64,000 nt of DNA from Hymenobacter convexus. Lineage in GTDB: Bacteria > Bacteroidota > Bacteroidia > Cytophagales > Hymenobacteraceae. Within the stretch, counting starts at the first letter, position 1, and each line of letters starts with the position of its first letter. This document shows, in pieces, positions 54,601 to 62,878 of this stretch. A program made the position numbers and the translations under genes. The stretch spans positions 269,880 to 333,879 of the forward strand of contig NZ_JAUQON010000007.1 in the NCBI RefSeq assembly GCF_030580955.1. The letters run 5' to 3'. Under the pieces are notes generated by a model, which saw only the letters and a program-made list of their open reading frames with translations, was not told the DNA's origin and made no database searches.

Positions 54601-57200
54601 TGACGGTGGAGCGGGCCAACGTGCTCGACCATTTCTACGTGACCACCGACGGCAAGGCGGCCGAGGTCAAAATCCCCATCAAAGCCGAGCACGTGCCCAA
54701 TGTGTACGTGACCGCCACCGCCGTGCGCGCCCACACCGCCCAGGACCGCCTGCCCCTCACCGTGGCCCGCGGCTTCCTGCCCCTGACCGTGGAAAAGGCC
54801 GATTCGCGCCTCGCCGTGGCCATTGCCGCGCCGGCAGCAAGCCGCTCCCAGACCTGGCAAACCGTGGAAATCACCACCGCGCCCCGCGCCCAGCTCACCC
54901 TGGCCGTGGTGGACGAAGGCATTCTCCAGCTCAAAAACTACCAGACGCCCGACCCGCACGCCTACTTCTACCAGAAGCGCGCCCTCGAAGTATCGGCCTT
55001 CGACGTGTACCCCTTCCTCCTCCCGGAACTCGGCACCAGCAGCAGCGGCGGCGACGCGGCCGACCTGCGCAACCGCACCAACCCCGTGCCCAACCGCCGC
55101 GTGAAACTGGTCTCGAAATGGAGCGGCGTCCTCACCGCTGACGGCGACGGCAAAGTGCGCTACCGGGTGCGCGTGCCGCAGTTCAGCGGGGCGCTCCGCA
55201 TCATGGCCGTGGCCTACAAAGACGATGCCTTCGGCTCGGCCGAATTCACGATGAAGGTGGCCGACCCAGTGGTGATTTCTACGGCGCTACCACGGTTTAT
55301 GAGTCCTGGCGACACGATTGACGTGCCGGTAACGCTGACGAATACGACCAAAAATCTGATTGCGGTGAAAGTCACTAAGCAACTTTCCGGCCCGCTTGTG
55401 TCTGCTGAACCCATAGAAGAACTGAACGGAGTTGATGGAGTCAGTGTCAAAGGCAGAAACGAAGAATGGTCCGTTTTACTGCGCCCTAACGCTGAAAACA
55501 GAGTTACCTTTCACGTAGCAGCACGGCAAACTATTGGCGGCGGTAGCGTTAAGATTTCCGCCACTGGATTGAAGGGAACAACCGAAACTTTCACCGAAAC
55601 CATCGAACTCCCCGTGCGCCCCGCCGCCTCGCTCGAAAAGCGCACCGGCAGCGGCGTAATTGCCGGCGGGGCCACGCTCCCGCTCAACCTGAAAACCGAT
55701 TTCCTGCCCACCTCGCTCAGCAGTCGGCTGGTGGTGAGCCGCTCGCCGCTCACGGAGTTCAGCAAGGATTTGCGCTACCTGCTGCAATACCCCTACGGCT
55801 GCCTGGAGCAAACTGTGTCGGCCGCCTTCCCGCAGCTCTACTACGCCGATTTGGCGGCCACTTTGCAGCAGAAAACCGGGGCCGCCGCCAAGGCCCAGCG
55901 CTACAATCCGAACTACCACGTCCAGGAAGCCATCCGCAAGATTGAGAGCATGCAGCTCTACAACGGCAGCCTGAGCTACTGGCCGGGCGGCGACTACGAT
56001 AACTGGTGGGCCACCGCCTACGCCGCCCATTTCCTGCAGGAAGCCCAGCAGGCCGGCTTCGCGGTGAATAAATCCGTGCTCGACAAGGTGCTGAAATACC
56101 TGGCCTTCCGCCTCAAAAAGCGCGAAACCGAGCCCTACCAGTACTTCGACGTCAGCAACATTGCCCGCCAGCGCACGATAGCCAGCAAGGAAATCGCCTA
56201 CTCGCTCTACGTCCTCGCCCTGGCCGGCCGCCAGGACCCCGTGGCCATGAACTACTACCGCGCCAACCGCCCCCTGCTCACCGAAGACTCCCGGTTCCTG
56301 CTCGCCTGCACCCAGAGCCTGCTCGGCAACCAGCGCGCCTTCCGCGAGCTGCTGCCCACCAAGTTCGGCAGCGAGCGGGCCGCCCGGCGCGCCCTCGACG
56401 GCTCGTTCTACTCCCCCATCCGCGACGAAGGCCTCATCCTCAACGCCCTCGTCAGCACCGACCCCAACAACCCGCAAATCCCCGGCATCGCCCGCCAGCT
56501 CAGCCGCCAGATGAAGCAGGCCTACTGGCTCAGCACCCAGGAAAGTGCCTTCGCCCTCCTCGCCCTCGGCAAAATAGCCCGCCAGAACGCCAAGAGCACC
56601 GCCACCGCGAGCCTGCTCATCGACGGCAAACCCGCAGGAAAATTTGATGGCAAAGACCTCACGCTACGCAACGTAGCCAACCGCAACGTCAGCATCCGTA
56701 CCGCCGGCCAGGGCAGCCTCTACTACTTCTGGGAAACCGAAGGCATCTCGGCCAGCGGCCAGGTGAAGGAAGAAGACGCCTACCTGAAAGTCCGCCGCCA
56801 GTTCCTGAACCGCGACGGCGTGCCGTTGGGCACCCCCACCTTCCGCCAGAACGATTTGGTGGTGGTGCGCATCAGCATCGAAGCCGGTGACGCGGCCGGC
56901 GAAATCAAGAATGTGGCCATCACGGATTTGCTGCCGGCTGGGTTAGAAATCGAGAACCCGCGTATCGGCGCATTGCGCGAGCTGGCCTGGGCCAAGGATG
57001 CTTCGACGCCAGATTATCTGGACGTGCGCGATGACCGGATTAATATGTTCACTACCGCCACGGGCGCGCCGAAGCATTTTTATTATCTGTGCCGGGCAGT
57101 GTCGAAAGGCACCTTCAAGCTGGGGCCGGTGAATGCGGATGCGATGTACAATGCGGACTACCACAGCTATAATGGAGCGGGAACGGTACGGGTCCGTTAA
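51645..57200 (+). CDS. Alpha-2-macroglobulin family lipoprotein (YfhM-like)
   Basis: 1851 residues, one of the largest genes here. A lipoprotein signal (LPLLLMLLAAASC, Cys about residue 19) anchors it in the periplasm. N-terminal Ig-like MG domains are followed by the MG-rich middle (GDRNLYRPGDTVRTNTVIRT, VSIEEFIPD-like VEEFIPDRMKVTV). The bait region leads to the A2M domain (LVSKWSGVLTADGDGKVRY). A thioester domain with GCLEQ, Cys at about residue 1386 (codon at 55800-55802), and an alpha/alpha toroid (NWWATAYAAHFLQEAQQAGF) follow. Bacterial A2Ms trap attacking proteases and are usually paired with PbpC. Here pbpC lies 1.9 kb downstream, separated by an oppositely oriented lipoprotein gene. 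The ATG at 51645 begins the signal peptide. Confidence 0.96.
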   Translation: MLARYRFLPLLLMLLAAASCSKKTAQEQAVETAQTDGDEIDPYSNLVFTFDEKVVDEARQNRWDTTRYVTFSPNIRGKFKWTGDRELTFSPLEPFRPSTVFSASLRPETLPSDKQKLALNRPKFHTPYLGMAAPQVFYGSSKRAAGTAELRANLVFNYPVRPSDVKSRLKVTQGGKPVAVEVNSAEPDALVAVTFMQDVQAGTPVQIDIAPGLRPAAGTKATEKVLTAQAEIPDQSTLEVRELTGSLLNGQPVVTLLLNQPVSATDVQPNLKVTPAVAFSVEALESGFALRGSFEVGKTYQISLAAGTRGLLGGSLGEAFTQAVSFGDERPSLSFTSSDKAMYLDALGNRNLGLRINEVAKVKVTIAKVYANNIQQLLRGEKQYGYPEYDEDEPRESNTDENGDYIDRSFQYYDTENIGNVLSERTISVDGLPKEGGLRLLNLNLKDLEFQGPLKGLYVIRVQDTERQWLQVSKLVAVTDLGLIVKQGATGGTTVFANSIRTAEPLSGVTVNLVSSNNQVIGTTTTDKSGVAQFDSAASMKRFTLGMITAVKDADFSFLDLTKSRVETSRFEVGGLTSNAAHYQAFLYGDRNLYRPGDTVRTNTVIRTEDWKNPPSGLPMKIRLLLPSGKEYSSLQQKLSAAGSFESRFILPPTIMTGLYTMEVLTGNDVLLTSRQISVEEFIPDRMKVTVTAAPKTVKPGQDVTASITAVNLFGPPAADRKFEVEFSLKQKVFSAPKYPDYSFTINSGEKRRTTNEDGEEASESALTARFEKTVREGTTDAAGHGTAAYTVPDYRDLGTLEGVAFATVFDETGRPVNRLATFDVQTQATMFGIANLPDLISTKQALTVKLLALTPAGKPTSAPADIKVVRKLWETVLERQGGRYVYNSQQRDQVILSQSRAVGAETSFSFTPIYSGEYEVRVSRPGASSYVTQRFYAYGYGDTQANSFEVNNEGEVTIEADKPKYAPGETANLLLKSPFAGRILVTVERANVLDHFYVTTDGKAAEVKIPIKAEHVPNVYVTATAVRAHTAQDRLPLTVARGFLPLTVEKADSRLAVAIAAPAASRSQTWQTVEITTAPRAQLTLAVVDEGILQLKNYQTPDPHAYFYQKRALEVSAFDVYPFLLPELGTSSSGGDAADLRNRTNPVPNRRVKLVSKWSGVLTADGDGKVRYRVRVPQFSGALRIMAVAYKDDAFGSAEFTMKVADPVVISTALPRFMSPGDTIDVPVTLTNTTKNLIAVKVTKQLSGPLVSAEPIEELNGVDGVSVKGRNEEWSVLLRPNAENRVTFHVAARQTIGGGSVKISATGLKGTTETFTETIELPVRPAASLEKRTGSGVIAGGATLPLNLKTDFLPTSLSSRLVVSRSPLTEFSKDLRYLLQYPYGCLEQTVSAAFPQLYYADLAATLQQKTGAAAKAQRYNPNYHVQEAIRKIESMQLYNGSLSYWPGGDYDNWWATAYAAHFLQEAQQAGFAVNKSVLDKVLKYLAFRLKKRETEPYQYFDVSNIARQRTIASKEIAYSLYVLALAGRQDPVAMNYYRANRPLLTEDSRFLLACTQSLLGNQRAFRELLPTKFGSERAARRALDGSFYSPIRDEGLILNALVSTDPNNPQIPGIARQLSRQMKQAYWLSTQESAFALLALGKIARQNAKSTATASLLIDGKPAGKFDGKDLTLRNVANRNVSIRTAGQGSLYYFWETEGISASGQVKEEDAYLKVRRQFLNRDGVPLGTPTFRQNDLVVVRISIEAGDAAGEIKNVAITDLLPAGLEIENPRIGALRELAWAKDASTPDYLDVRDDRINMFTTATGAPKHFYYLCRAVSKGTFKLGPVNADAMYNADYHSYNGAGTVRVR

Positions 57201-57660
57201 CTGAATCTGTGTATGCATGCCCGTTATGTCGAACATACTGGGATATGACGGGCATGTGCATGCACTGTAAGGCTGCTTCTGCCCGCACACCAAGGGTACA
57301 AAGCATGACTTCTGCCTCGTAAAACTTCTCATTCCCCTTTTTACAAATAGATTGCCACCACAACCAGAGCTGATAACTCCCTATGGAACGGCTCAGCGGC
57401 TAACCCGCAATAACTCCCAGCTTTGAACTGTACTTTATAGACAGTAAAAAATTTCTGGCGGGTGCTAGGAGCTGAGATAGGTTTTGAGCATTGAGCGCCC
57501 TGAATTCAGGAACTAAAAGCAATGCTTAGTATCGCTCCCCGTGGTGCCTGCTGAATCTTAATGAGTGGTACTGCCGCTTTACAGACCAGCCTGGTGCCCA
57601 AATGCAGAAAACACTCATTCATACGGGGCCTACCAACCTGCCCAAATCGAAACCTCTGAA
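57201..57660. other. Intergenic, no gene seen; imperfect inverted repeat at 57209-57265
   Basis: 460 bases with no supportable coding sequence. GTGTATGCATGCCCGT (57209-57224) partly pairs with ACGGGCATGTGCATGCAC (57248-57265). The rest is less GC-rich than neighbouring genes. This is the left part of a 1.9 kb insert between the A2M and pbpC genes. Confidence 0.6.
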
Positions 57661-57718
57661 CGCAGAAAAGCCAACCGACGTGGGAAGTTTGCTTCTTCCG
57701 TCGGTTGGCTTTTCTGCG
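57661..57718. terminator. Long bidirectional hairpin terminator
   Basis: CGCAGAAAAGCCAACCGACG (57661-57680) and its complement (57699-57718) form a 20-bp perfect stem; the loop carries a second GGAAG/CTTCC pairing. It lies downstream of the minus-strand lipoprotein gene. Confidence 0.85.
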
Positions 57719-57741
57719 GGCAAGGGCCTAAGCCCTACAAT

Positions 57742-58446
57742 TTAGTACCGGCCAACCACGTCGGCAATGGCGTCGAGGCGGGCGCCCAGCTCGGCATAGC
57801 CAGCGGCCAGAAGCTCACCATTGGCTCCGTTCACGAACGTCGCGTTGTGGCGGTCATACACGGTGGGCAGAGCAGCTACCATCGAGCTTACTCTGTTGAA
57901 GCGAGGAGTGACGGCCGCACTAAGAACGAGCGAGGTGTACGACGGCACGAAAGTACCGGTCGCATCCACAGCGCCGAGCGTAATGCTCGGCCCGCTGTAG
58001 GGAGACAGCGACAGCGTGAAGCTTTCGGTGGCTACGTCGAAGGGATAAACGGCCGTGGCGTCGTTCAGGTTGTTGTAGTAGAAGCTGCGATAAGCACCTT
58101 CGTTCACCACTTGGTTGATATTGAACGTCACCGAAGTGCTTTCCAGTGCGGCAGCGTCGGTGCGGGACAGGCCACCGCCGATTTGCTGCAGGCTGCCATT
58201 GGCAACCAAGCCGTAGCTCCCGAATGCGAAGGAGCTAACGCGCAACGTAGCTATGAAGTTTTGGCCGTTGTACTGCCCCGTGACACGAGTTTCGATGCCG
58301 CGGTCTTTCGACGTTGTGGCAGCCGCCATTTTAGCCTCGTTTTGCGAAGAGGGGGCAGCCAGTTCAGGTGCTACCGATGCTTTTTCGCAGCCGGTGGCGA
58401 AGATGAGACCGCAAAGGAGGAGGGCGGAGTTGGTAAGCGTCTTCAT
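57742..58446 (-). CDS. Lipoprotein of unknown function
   Basis: 234 residues. A signal peptide with lipobox (LLLCGLIFATGC, Cys about residue 20) is followed by ~25 Ala/Ser/Pro-rich residues and a beta-rich domain (TRVTGQYNGQNFIATLRVSS onward, FTLSLSPYSGPSITLGAV). This layout recalls the DUF6252-type lipoproteins of Bacteroidota, whose start often reads like 'muscle' of a small beta-sandwich, but I cannot confirm the family. It faces the periplasm or surface. It lies on the opposite strand between the A2M and pbpC genes, in a region of lower GC, with its own exact TAnnTTTG promoter and a strong terminator, so it looks like an independently acquired unit. Confidence 0.82.
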   Translation of the reverse strand: MKTLTNSALLLCGLIFATGCEKASVAPELAAPSSQNEAKMAAATTSKDRGIETRVTGQYNGQNFIATLRVSSFAFGSYGLVANGSLQQIGGGLSRTDAAALESTSVTFNINQVVNEGAYRSFYYNNLNDATAVYPFDVATESFTLSLSPYSGPSITLGAVDATGTFVPSYTSLVLSAAVTPRFNRVSSMVAALPTVYDRHNATFVNGANGELLAAGYAELGARLDAIADVVGRY

Positions 58447-58492
58447 AACGGTTTATGATTTTAGAAGTTTTTTTGTTTTTTTTAAGATGAAA

Positions 58493-58500
58493 CAAATATA
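58493..58500 (-). promoter_or_regulatory. -7 promoter element (TATATTTG)
   Basis: An exact TAnnTTTG match on the minus strand, 46 bases before the lipoprotein start codon, in A/T-rich sequence. Confidence 0.75.
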
Positions 58501-59125
58501 TGCGTGTTAAACCCATAAGAAAAAACATTATGTGATTATTCTTTAAAATAATATTACCTAATCAGTACATTAACTGATAAAAGTCATAATACTTTACCCG
58601 TATACAATTGATTAACAAGACCAAATTTAAAAAGTCGATAAAAAATTATATTTAATATATACTTTTATTTGATAGTTTCTTGTCTAGCAGTTGGCTGATG
58701 CATTCTTCACAGTCCTCGTTCAGGTCAGAGAATGGGAAGTACCTGGCACTGGAGGCGGCAAGGCAACCAAGCCCATGCGCATCACCAACCCAAACCGGCT
58801 GCTTGATAAGCATGGCAATTGAAAGCCAGCCAACGGGCACCATGCGCAACTGCCCTATGCCTTATAATGCGCTCGCCAAGCGCATCGGGACGGGAACCAG
58901 GCGCGCGGCGCGCAGGCCAAAGGCTGTGCCACTGGTGTAGCGGCCGCCCTGGAGCCACGGCAGGCGCTCGTGCGCAGGAGGCGCACGCCGACGCGACCCG
59001 TCTGCGCAACCTCCGCCACAAAATCCAGGTGGCCGGAACACGGGCGCGGGCGCGGGTTGGGCGGCTTGGTAGGCGCGGGATGCATTGGCGGACGCGGGCA
59101 TTGGCGACTTGCTGTATTTTTAAGG
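58501..59125. other. A/T-rich then GC-rich spacer; possible gene remnant
   Basis: 58501-58680 is strongly A/T-rich (for example AAAAATTATATTTAATATAT). From 58681 to 59100 it turns GC-rich without a supportable gene. On the minus strand a frame reads through LVPVPMRLASAL, a stop, then LRMVPVGWLSIAMLIKQPVW and DLNEDCEECISQLLDKKL to about 58652, as if an old gene were broken by an in-frame stop. I do not recognise the sequence. No RNA gene was identified. Confidence 0.4.
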
Positions 59126-61531
59126 ATGCGTTTACGTCCTCGGCTTCGGAATTTTATGGTGGCAGGCGCAGCCGGGCTGTGCCTGCTGCTCGCGCTTGAC
59201 TGCCTTTTTCCCCTACCGCCAGCGCCGCGCTACTCCCCCATTGTGCTGGCCGCCGATGGCAGCGTGCTCCACGCCTATCTGAACCCCACCCAGAAATGGC
59301 GGATGAAAACCGAGCTGGCGGAAATCACGCCGGCGTTGCAGCAGGCCATTATCAATAAGGAAGACCGGTATTTCCGCTACCACTTCGGGGTGAATCCCGT
59401 GGCCATCATGCAGGCCGCCGGGCGCAATATTTTCAAAACCGGCCGCACTACGGGGGCCAGCACCATCACCATGCAGGTGGCCCGGCTGCTGGAACCCAAG
59501 GAGCGCACCTTCGGCAATAAGCTACTGGAAATGCTGCGCGCCACGCAGTTGGAGGCGCATTATAGCAAAGCCGAAATCCTGCAGCTCTACCTGAACCTGG
59601 TGCCCTACGGCGGCAACATCGAAGGGGTAAAATCGGCGGCGCTGCTTTACTTCCAGCAGCCGCCCGACTACCTGTCGCTGGCCCAGACGGTGACGCTGGC
59701 CATCATCCCGAACCAGCCGCGCGTGCTGGTGCTGGGCAAAAACAACGACCGGATTCTGGCCGAGCGCAACCGCTGGCTGCGGCAGTTCCGACAGCAGCAC
59801 CTGTTCCCTGACCAGGCGATTGAAGACGCGCTGCATGAGCCGCTCGATATGCAGCGCCGCGCCGCGCCCGCGCTGGCCCCGCACCTGGCGCGGCGGCTGG
59901 TGACGCGGTTTCCCGGCCAGCCCATCATTCATTCGACGCTACAGCGCACCCCGCAGGCCAAGGCCGAGGACCTGACCCGCAACTACGTGCGCCGCCTGCG
60001 CGAGCTGGGCATTTCGCAGGCCGCCGTGCTGGTGGTGAACAACCGCACCCGCGCCGTGGAGGCCTACGTGGGCTCAGCCGACTTCCAGGATGCGGCCAGC
60101 AGCGGGCAGGTGGATGGCGTGCGGGCCATTCGCTCGCCGGGCAGTACGCTGAAGCCGTTTTTGTATGCGCTGGCCGTTGATAGGGGCATTGCGACGCCGA
60201 AGCTGAAGCTGCCCGACGTGCCCACCAACTTCAGCGGTTTCCGGCCCGAGAATTTCGACAAAAGCTGCGCCGGCGAAGTGACCGTGGAGCGCGCCCTGAC
60301 GTACTCGCTCAACATCCCGGCCGTGCGGGTGCTGGCTGAGGTGGGCATGCCCGTTTTCACGGATAAGCTGCGGGCCGCGGGCTTCAAAAGCGTGGCCAAA
60401 GCTGCGCCCCTACTGGGCTTGAGCACCATTCTGGGCGGCTGCGGTGCCACGCTGGAAGAACTGACGGGACTGTATGCGGCACTGGCCGATGGTGGGAGGT
60501 ACCGGGCCGTACGACTCACCTTACCGCCCGGCGAAACTTCACTCCCGACGCCTCTCCAGAAGCGCGGAAAGACATTAGCCAGCACACAAAAATCGCGAGG
60601 CTCTTCCGCTCTTTTGAACGAAGGGCCGGGGCGTGAGCCATTGGTTTCGCCCGCCGCCGCCTTCCTCGTCACCGACATCCTCGCCCAGCGCACCCGGCCC
60701 GACCTGCCGATGGGCTACCAAAACAGCCGCCACCTGCCCAAAATTGCCTGGAAAACCGGCACCAGCTACGGCCGCCGCGATGCCTGGAGCATCGGCTATA
60801 ATGCCGATTACACCATCGGGGTGTGGGTGGGCAACTTCAGCGGCCAGGGCAGCCCGGCCCTGACGGGCGCCGACGTGGCCTCGCCCCTGCTCTTCGACCT
60901 GTTCAATGCCCTGGCCTATGACTCGCCCAACCGCTGGGCCGTGCCACCCGCCACGCTGGATTTCCGGTTGGTATGCGCCGAAACCGGCCTCGTGCCCGGC
61001 GAGCACTGCCCCAACCAGCTCATTGATTATTACCTGCCCGGCACGTCGTCGGCCCGCCATTGCGAGCACCAGAAGGAGGCGCTGGTATCGGCCGATGGCG
61101 CTGTGGCTTATTGCCGCGCCTGCGTGCCCGCCACTGGTTTCCGGCGCCAGCTCTTCCCCAACCCGCTGCCCGAGGTGCTGGCGTTTCGGGAGGCGCAGGG
61201 GCTGCCATCCAATCGCCTGCCCCCGCACAACGCCGCCTGCCGGCTGGTGCGCAGCACCGAAGAAGGCGCGGGCGCAGCCCTGGCCATCACCTCTCCCCTC
61301 GACCACGCCGAATACGTGCTCGACCGCCACGACAAGCAGCAGATGCTGCTGAGCTGCGCGGCGGGCAGCGAGGTGCGGCAGGTATTCTGGTACGTGAACG
61401 ACCGGTTTCTGCGGGCCGCGTCGGCTACGGAGCGGGTGTTTTTCCGGCCACCCAGCGGCACGGTTAAAATTTCCTGCGCCGACGACCACGGCCGCAACGT
61501 GGATATTCAATTGCAGGTGGCGGAGTTGTAG
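59126..61531 (+). CDS. pbpC: Penicillin-binding protein 1C
   Basis: 801 residues. One N-terminal membrane helix, then a family 51 glycosyltransferase domain (INKEDRYFRYHFGVNPVAIM and TGASTITMQVARLLEP) that polymerises lipid II. The transpeptidase domain has SPGSTLKPFLYALA (active Ser, SxxK), YSLNIPAV (SxN) and KTGTSYGRRDAW (KTG). A BiPBP_C domain closes it (about 710-801; FWYVNDRFLRAASATERVFF). It builds or repairs periplasmic peptidoglycan and is the usual partner of bacterial A2M. Residues ~471-505, between SxN and KTG, contain an out-of-character stretch (LPTPLQKRGKTLASTQKSRG) likely from a repeat insertion. The ATG at 59126 starts a normal PbpC N-terminus (RLRPRLRNFMVAGAAGLCLL); the frame extends to 58970 without homology. 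Confidence 0.95.
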   Translation: MRLRPRLRNFMVAGAAGLCLLLALDCLFPLPPAPRYSPIVLAADGSVLHAYLNPTQKWRMKTELAEITPALQQAIINKEDRYFRYHFGVNPVAIMQAAGRNIFKTGRTTGASTITMQVARLLEPKERTFGNKLLEMLRATQLEAHYSKAEILQLYLNLVPYGGNIEGVKSAALLYFQQPPDYLSLAQTVTLAIIPNQPRVLVLGKNNDRILAERNRWLRQFRQQHLFPDQAIEDALHEPLDMQRRAAPALAPHLARRLVTRFPGQPIIHSTLQRTPQAKAEDLTRNYVRRLRELGISQAAVLVVNNRTRAVEAYVGSADFQDAASSGQVDGVRAIRSPGSTLKPFLYALAVDRGIATPKLKLPDVPTNFSGFRPENFDKSCAGEVTVERALTYSLNIPAVRVLAEVGMPVFTDKLRAAGFKSVAKAAPLLGLSTILGGCGATLEELTGLYAALADGGRYRAVRLTLPPGETSLPTPLQKRGKTLASTQKSRGSSALLNEGPGREPLVSPAAAFLVTDILAQRTRPDLPMGYQNSRHLPKIAWKTGTSYGRRDAWSIGYNADYTIGVWVGNFSGQGSPALTGADVASPLLFDLFNALAYDSPNRWAVPPATLDFRLVCAETGLVPGEHCPNQLIDYYLPGTSSARHCEHQKEALVSADGAVAYCRACVPATGFRRQLFPNPLPEVLAFREAQGLPSNRLPPHNAACRLVRSTEEGAGAALAITSPLDHAEYVLDRHDKQQMLLSCAAGSEVRQVFWYVNDRFLRAASATERVFFRPPSGTVKISCADDHGRNVDIQLQVAEL
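60538..60639. repeat. Decayed inverted repeat inside pbpC
   Basis: TTCACTCCCGACGCCTCTCC onward (60538-60573) partly pairs with CTCTTCCGCTCTTTTGAACG...GGGCCGGGGCGTGAGCC (60601-60639). The ending GGGCCGGGGCGTGAG resembles, from memory, a dispersed 'CTCCTTTTGAA...GGGCCGGGGGTGAGG' repeat common in bacterial genomes. The encoded residues do not look like PbpC sequence. Confidence 0.4.
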
Positions 61532-61585
61532 CTTACTTCGCACTAATGCTGTTGAATTTCAAATCCTGACCTGATAAAACGACCA

Positions 61586-61978
61586 ATGGGCGCCTGGGGA
61601 CACCGCAATTTTGACAATGACATGGCCGCCGACTACCTGGCGGGCTTACGCGAAGGCTTGTCGGAAGCCGACCTTGTGGCAACGTTAGAGGCCGCCGTTG
61701 AGGACGATTATCTGGACGCCGATGCGGCCAGCGAAGCGTTGGCCGCCGCCGAAATAATTGCGGCCAACCAACAAAAGCCGGCGGCTGACTTTCCGCCAGA
61801 TGCCCTCACCAGCGCGGCAGCCATCCGGATTGCCGAACCTGAGTTAGTCAAAAAGCTGGCGCGCAAGGCTGTAAAGGCCATTTTGAAAGAATCAGAGTTG
61901 CGTGAGCTTTGGGAAGAGAGCGACGAGTACAAAGACTGGCGCGCCGTGCAACGCGAATTGCTGGAGCGCCTCGCCTGA
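61586..61978 (+). CDS. DUF4259 protein
   Basis: 130 residues. It starts GAWGHRNFDNDMAADYLAGL, the diagnostic opening of DUF4259, and is helical throughout (EADLVATLEAAVEDDYLDAD, ASEALAAAEIIAANQQKPAA, LRELWEESDEYKDWRAVQRE). Acidic, cytoplasmic, function unknown. It starts 55 bases after pbpC and is convergent with the SMP-30 gene (nine bases between stops). No visible link to the cell-wall genes before it. Confidence 0.9.
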   Translation: MGAWGHRNFDNDMAADYLAGLREGLSEADLVATLEAAVEDDYLDADAASEALAAAEIIAANQQKPAADFPPDALTSAAAIRIAEPELVKKLARKAVKAILKESELRELWEESDEYKDWRAVQRELLERLA

Positions 61979-61987
61979 CTTTTGAGT

Positions 61988-62866
61988 CTACTGTTCACTC
62001 GCCCCAAAAAAGCAGGCCGGCACGCCCGCCACGCCCGGCTGCACCGCAAACACGTTGCCGCTGAGCGGGAACTCCCGCAGCTGCTGCGCCGTGAGCCCGC
62101 CCCGGGCCGTGGTGATGAACAGCGTTTTCAGGCCCGGCCCGCCGAAGGCGCACGACGAGGTATGGGGCGCCGGCACCTCAACGGCCTGGAGCAGCGCCCC
62201 CGTGGCGGGGTCATAGCGGTGCACACGCCCCGCGCCCCACAGCGCCACCCAGAGCTTGCCCTCGGCGTCGATTGTCATGCCATCGGGGCCGCCCAGGCTT
62301 TCGGGAATGCGAATGACGACGCGGGGATGGGCAATGGCACCCGTCGCGTTGTCGTAATCGAAGGCCTGCACGGCCAGCGTGGGCGTGTCGATGTAGTACA
62401 TCGTGGAGTGGTCCAGCGACCACGCGATACCGTTGGAGTTGGTGATGCGGCGGAGCATGATGTGGGTGCTGCCGTCGGGGTCGAAGCGGTAGAGGGTGCT
62501 GGCGTGGGGGCGCAGCTGCAGGTCGAACGTGCCCACCCAGAAGCGGCCCGCCGGGTCGCATTTGCCGTCGTTGAAGCGCAGGTACTGGTCGGTGATGGGG
62601 TCGGCTAAGCGGGCGAGGGCGCCGGTAGTGAGGTCGATTTCGTGGATGCCGGTTTGCAGGGCCACCAGGGCATTGCCGTTGCGCAGGGGCACCACCGTAC
62701 CAATGCGTTTGCCCACCGGGTAGCGGCGGTCGTCGCCCGTGGCAGGGTCGAAAATGTGCAGCGCCCGGCCCTCAATGTCCACCCAATACAGCCGCTCCGA
62801 GGCCGGGTTCCAGAGGGCACCTTCGCCCAATAGCGCCTGTGCGTGCAAAATGGAAGTGGCTTGCAT
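61988..62866 (-). CDS. SMP-30/gluconolactonase-family protein
   Basis: 292 residues, a six-bladed beta-propeller lactonase that opens sugar lactones with a divalent metal. Metal ligands expected at Glu (GEGALWNPASERLYWVDI), Asn (RRITNSNGIAWSLD) and Asp (LGGPDGMTIDAEGKLWVALW) are visible. SSCAFGGPGLKTLFITTARG is the conserved late motif. No signal peptide, so it is cytoplasmic. The 2-dehydro-3-deoxygalactonokinase gene lies 12 bases upstream, forming an operon. Together they suggest a DeLey-Doudoroff-type sugar-acid route, for example galactonolactone to galactonate. The dehydratase and aldolase would be outside this window. Confidence 0.93.
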   Translation of the reverse strand: MQATSILHAQALLGEGALWNPASERLYWVDIEGRALHIFDPATGDDRRYPVGKRIGTVVPLRNGNALVALQTGIHEIDLTTGALARLADPITDQYLRFNDGKCDPAGRFWVGTFDLQLRPHASTLYRFDPDGSTHIMLRRITNSNGIAWSLDHSTMYYIDTPTLAVQAFDYDNATGAIAHPRVVIRIPESLGGPDGMTIDAEGKLWVALWGAGRVHRYDPATGALLQAVEVPAPHTSSCAFGGPGLKTLFITTARGGLTAQQLREFPLSGNVFAVQPGVAGVPACFFGASEQ

Positions 62867-62878
62867 GGCGCGGCAGCG

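Noticed and set aside
53547..54959. 470-residue minus-strand reading frame
   Set aside because: Antisense to the A2M gene; His/Gly/Val-rich composition shows it is a codon-bias shadow.
58652..58849. 65-residue minus-strand reading frame with a CEEC motif
   Set aside because: Short, TTG or internal start, no homology recognised and the upstream frame is broken by a stop. Kept only as a possible remnant.
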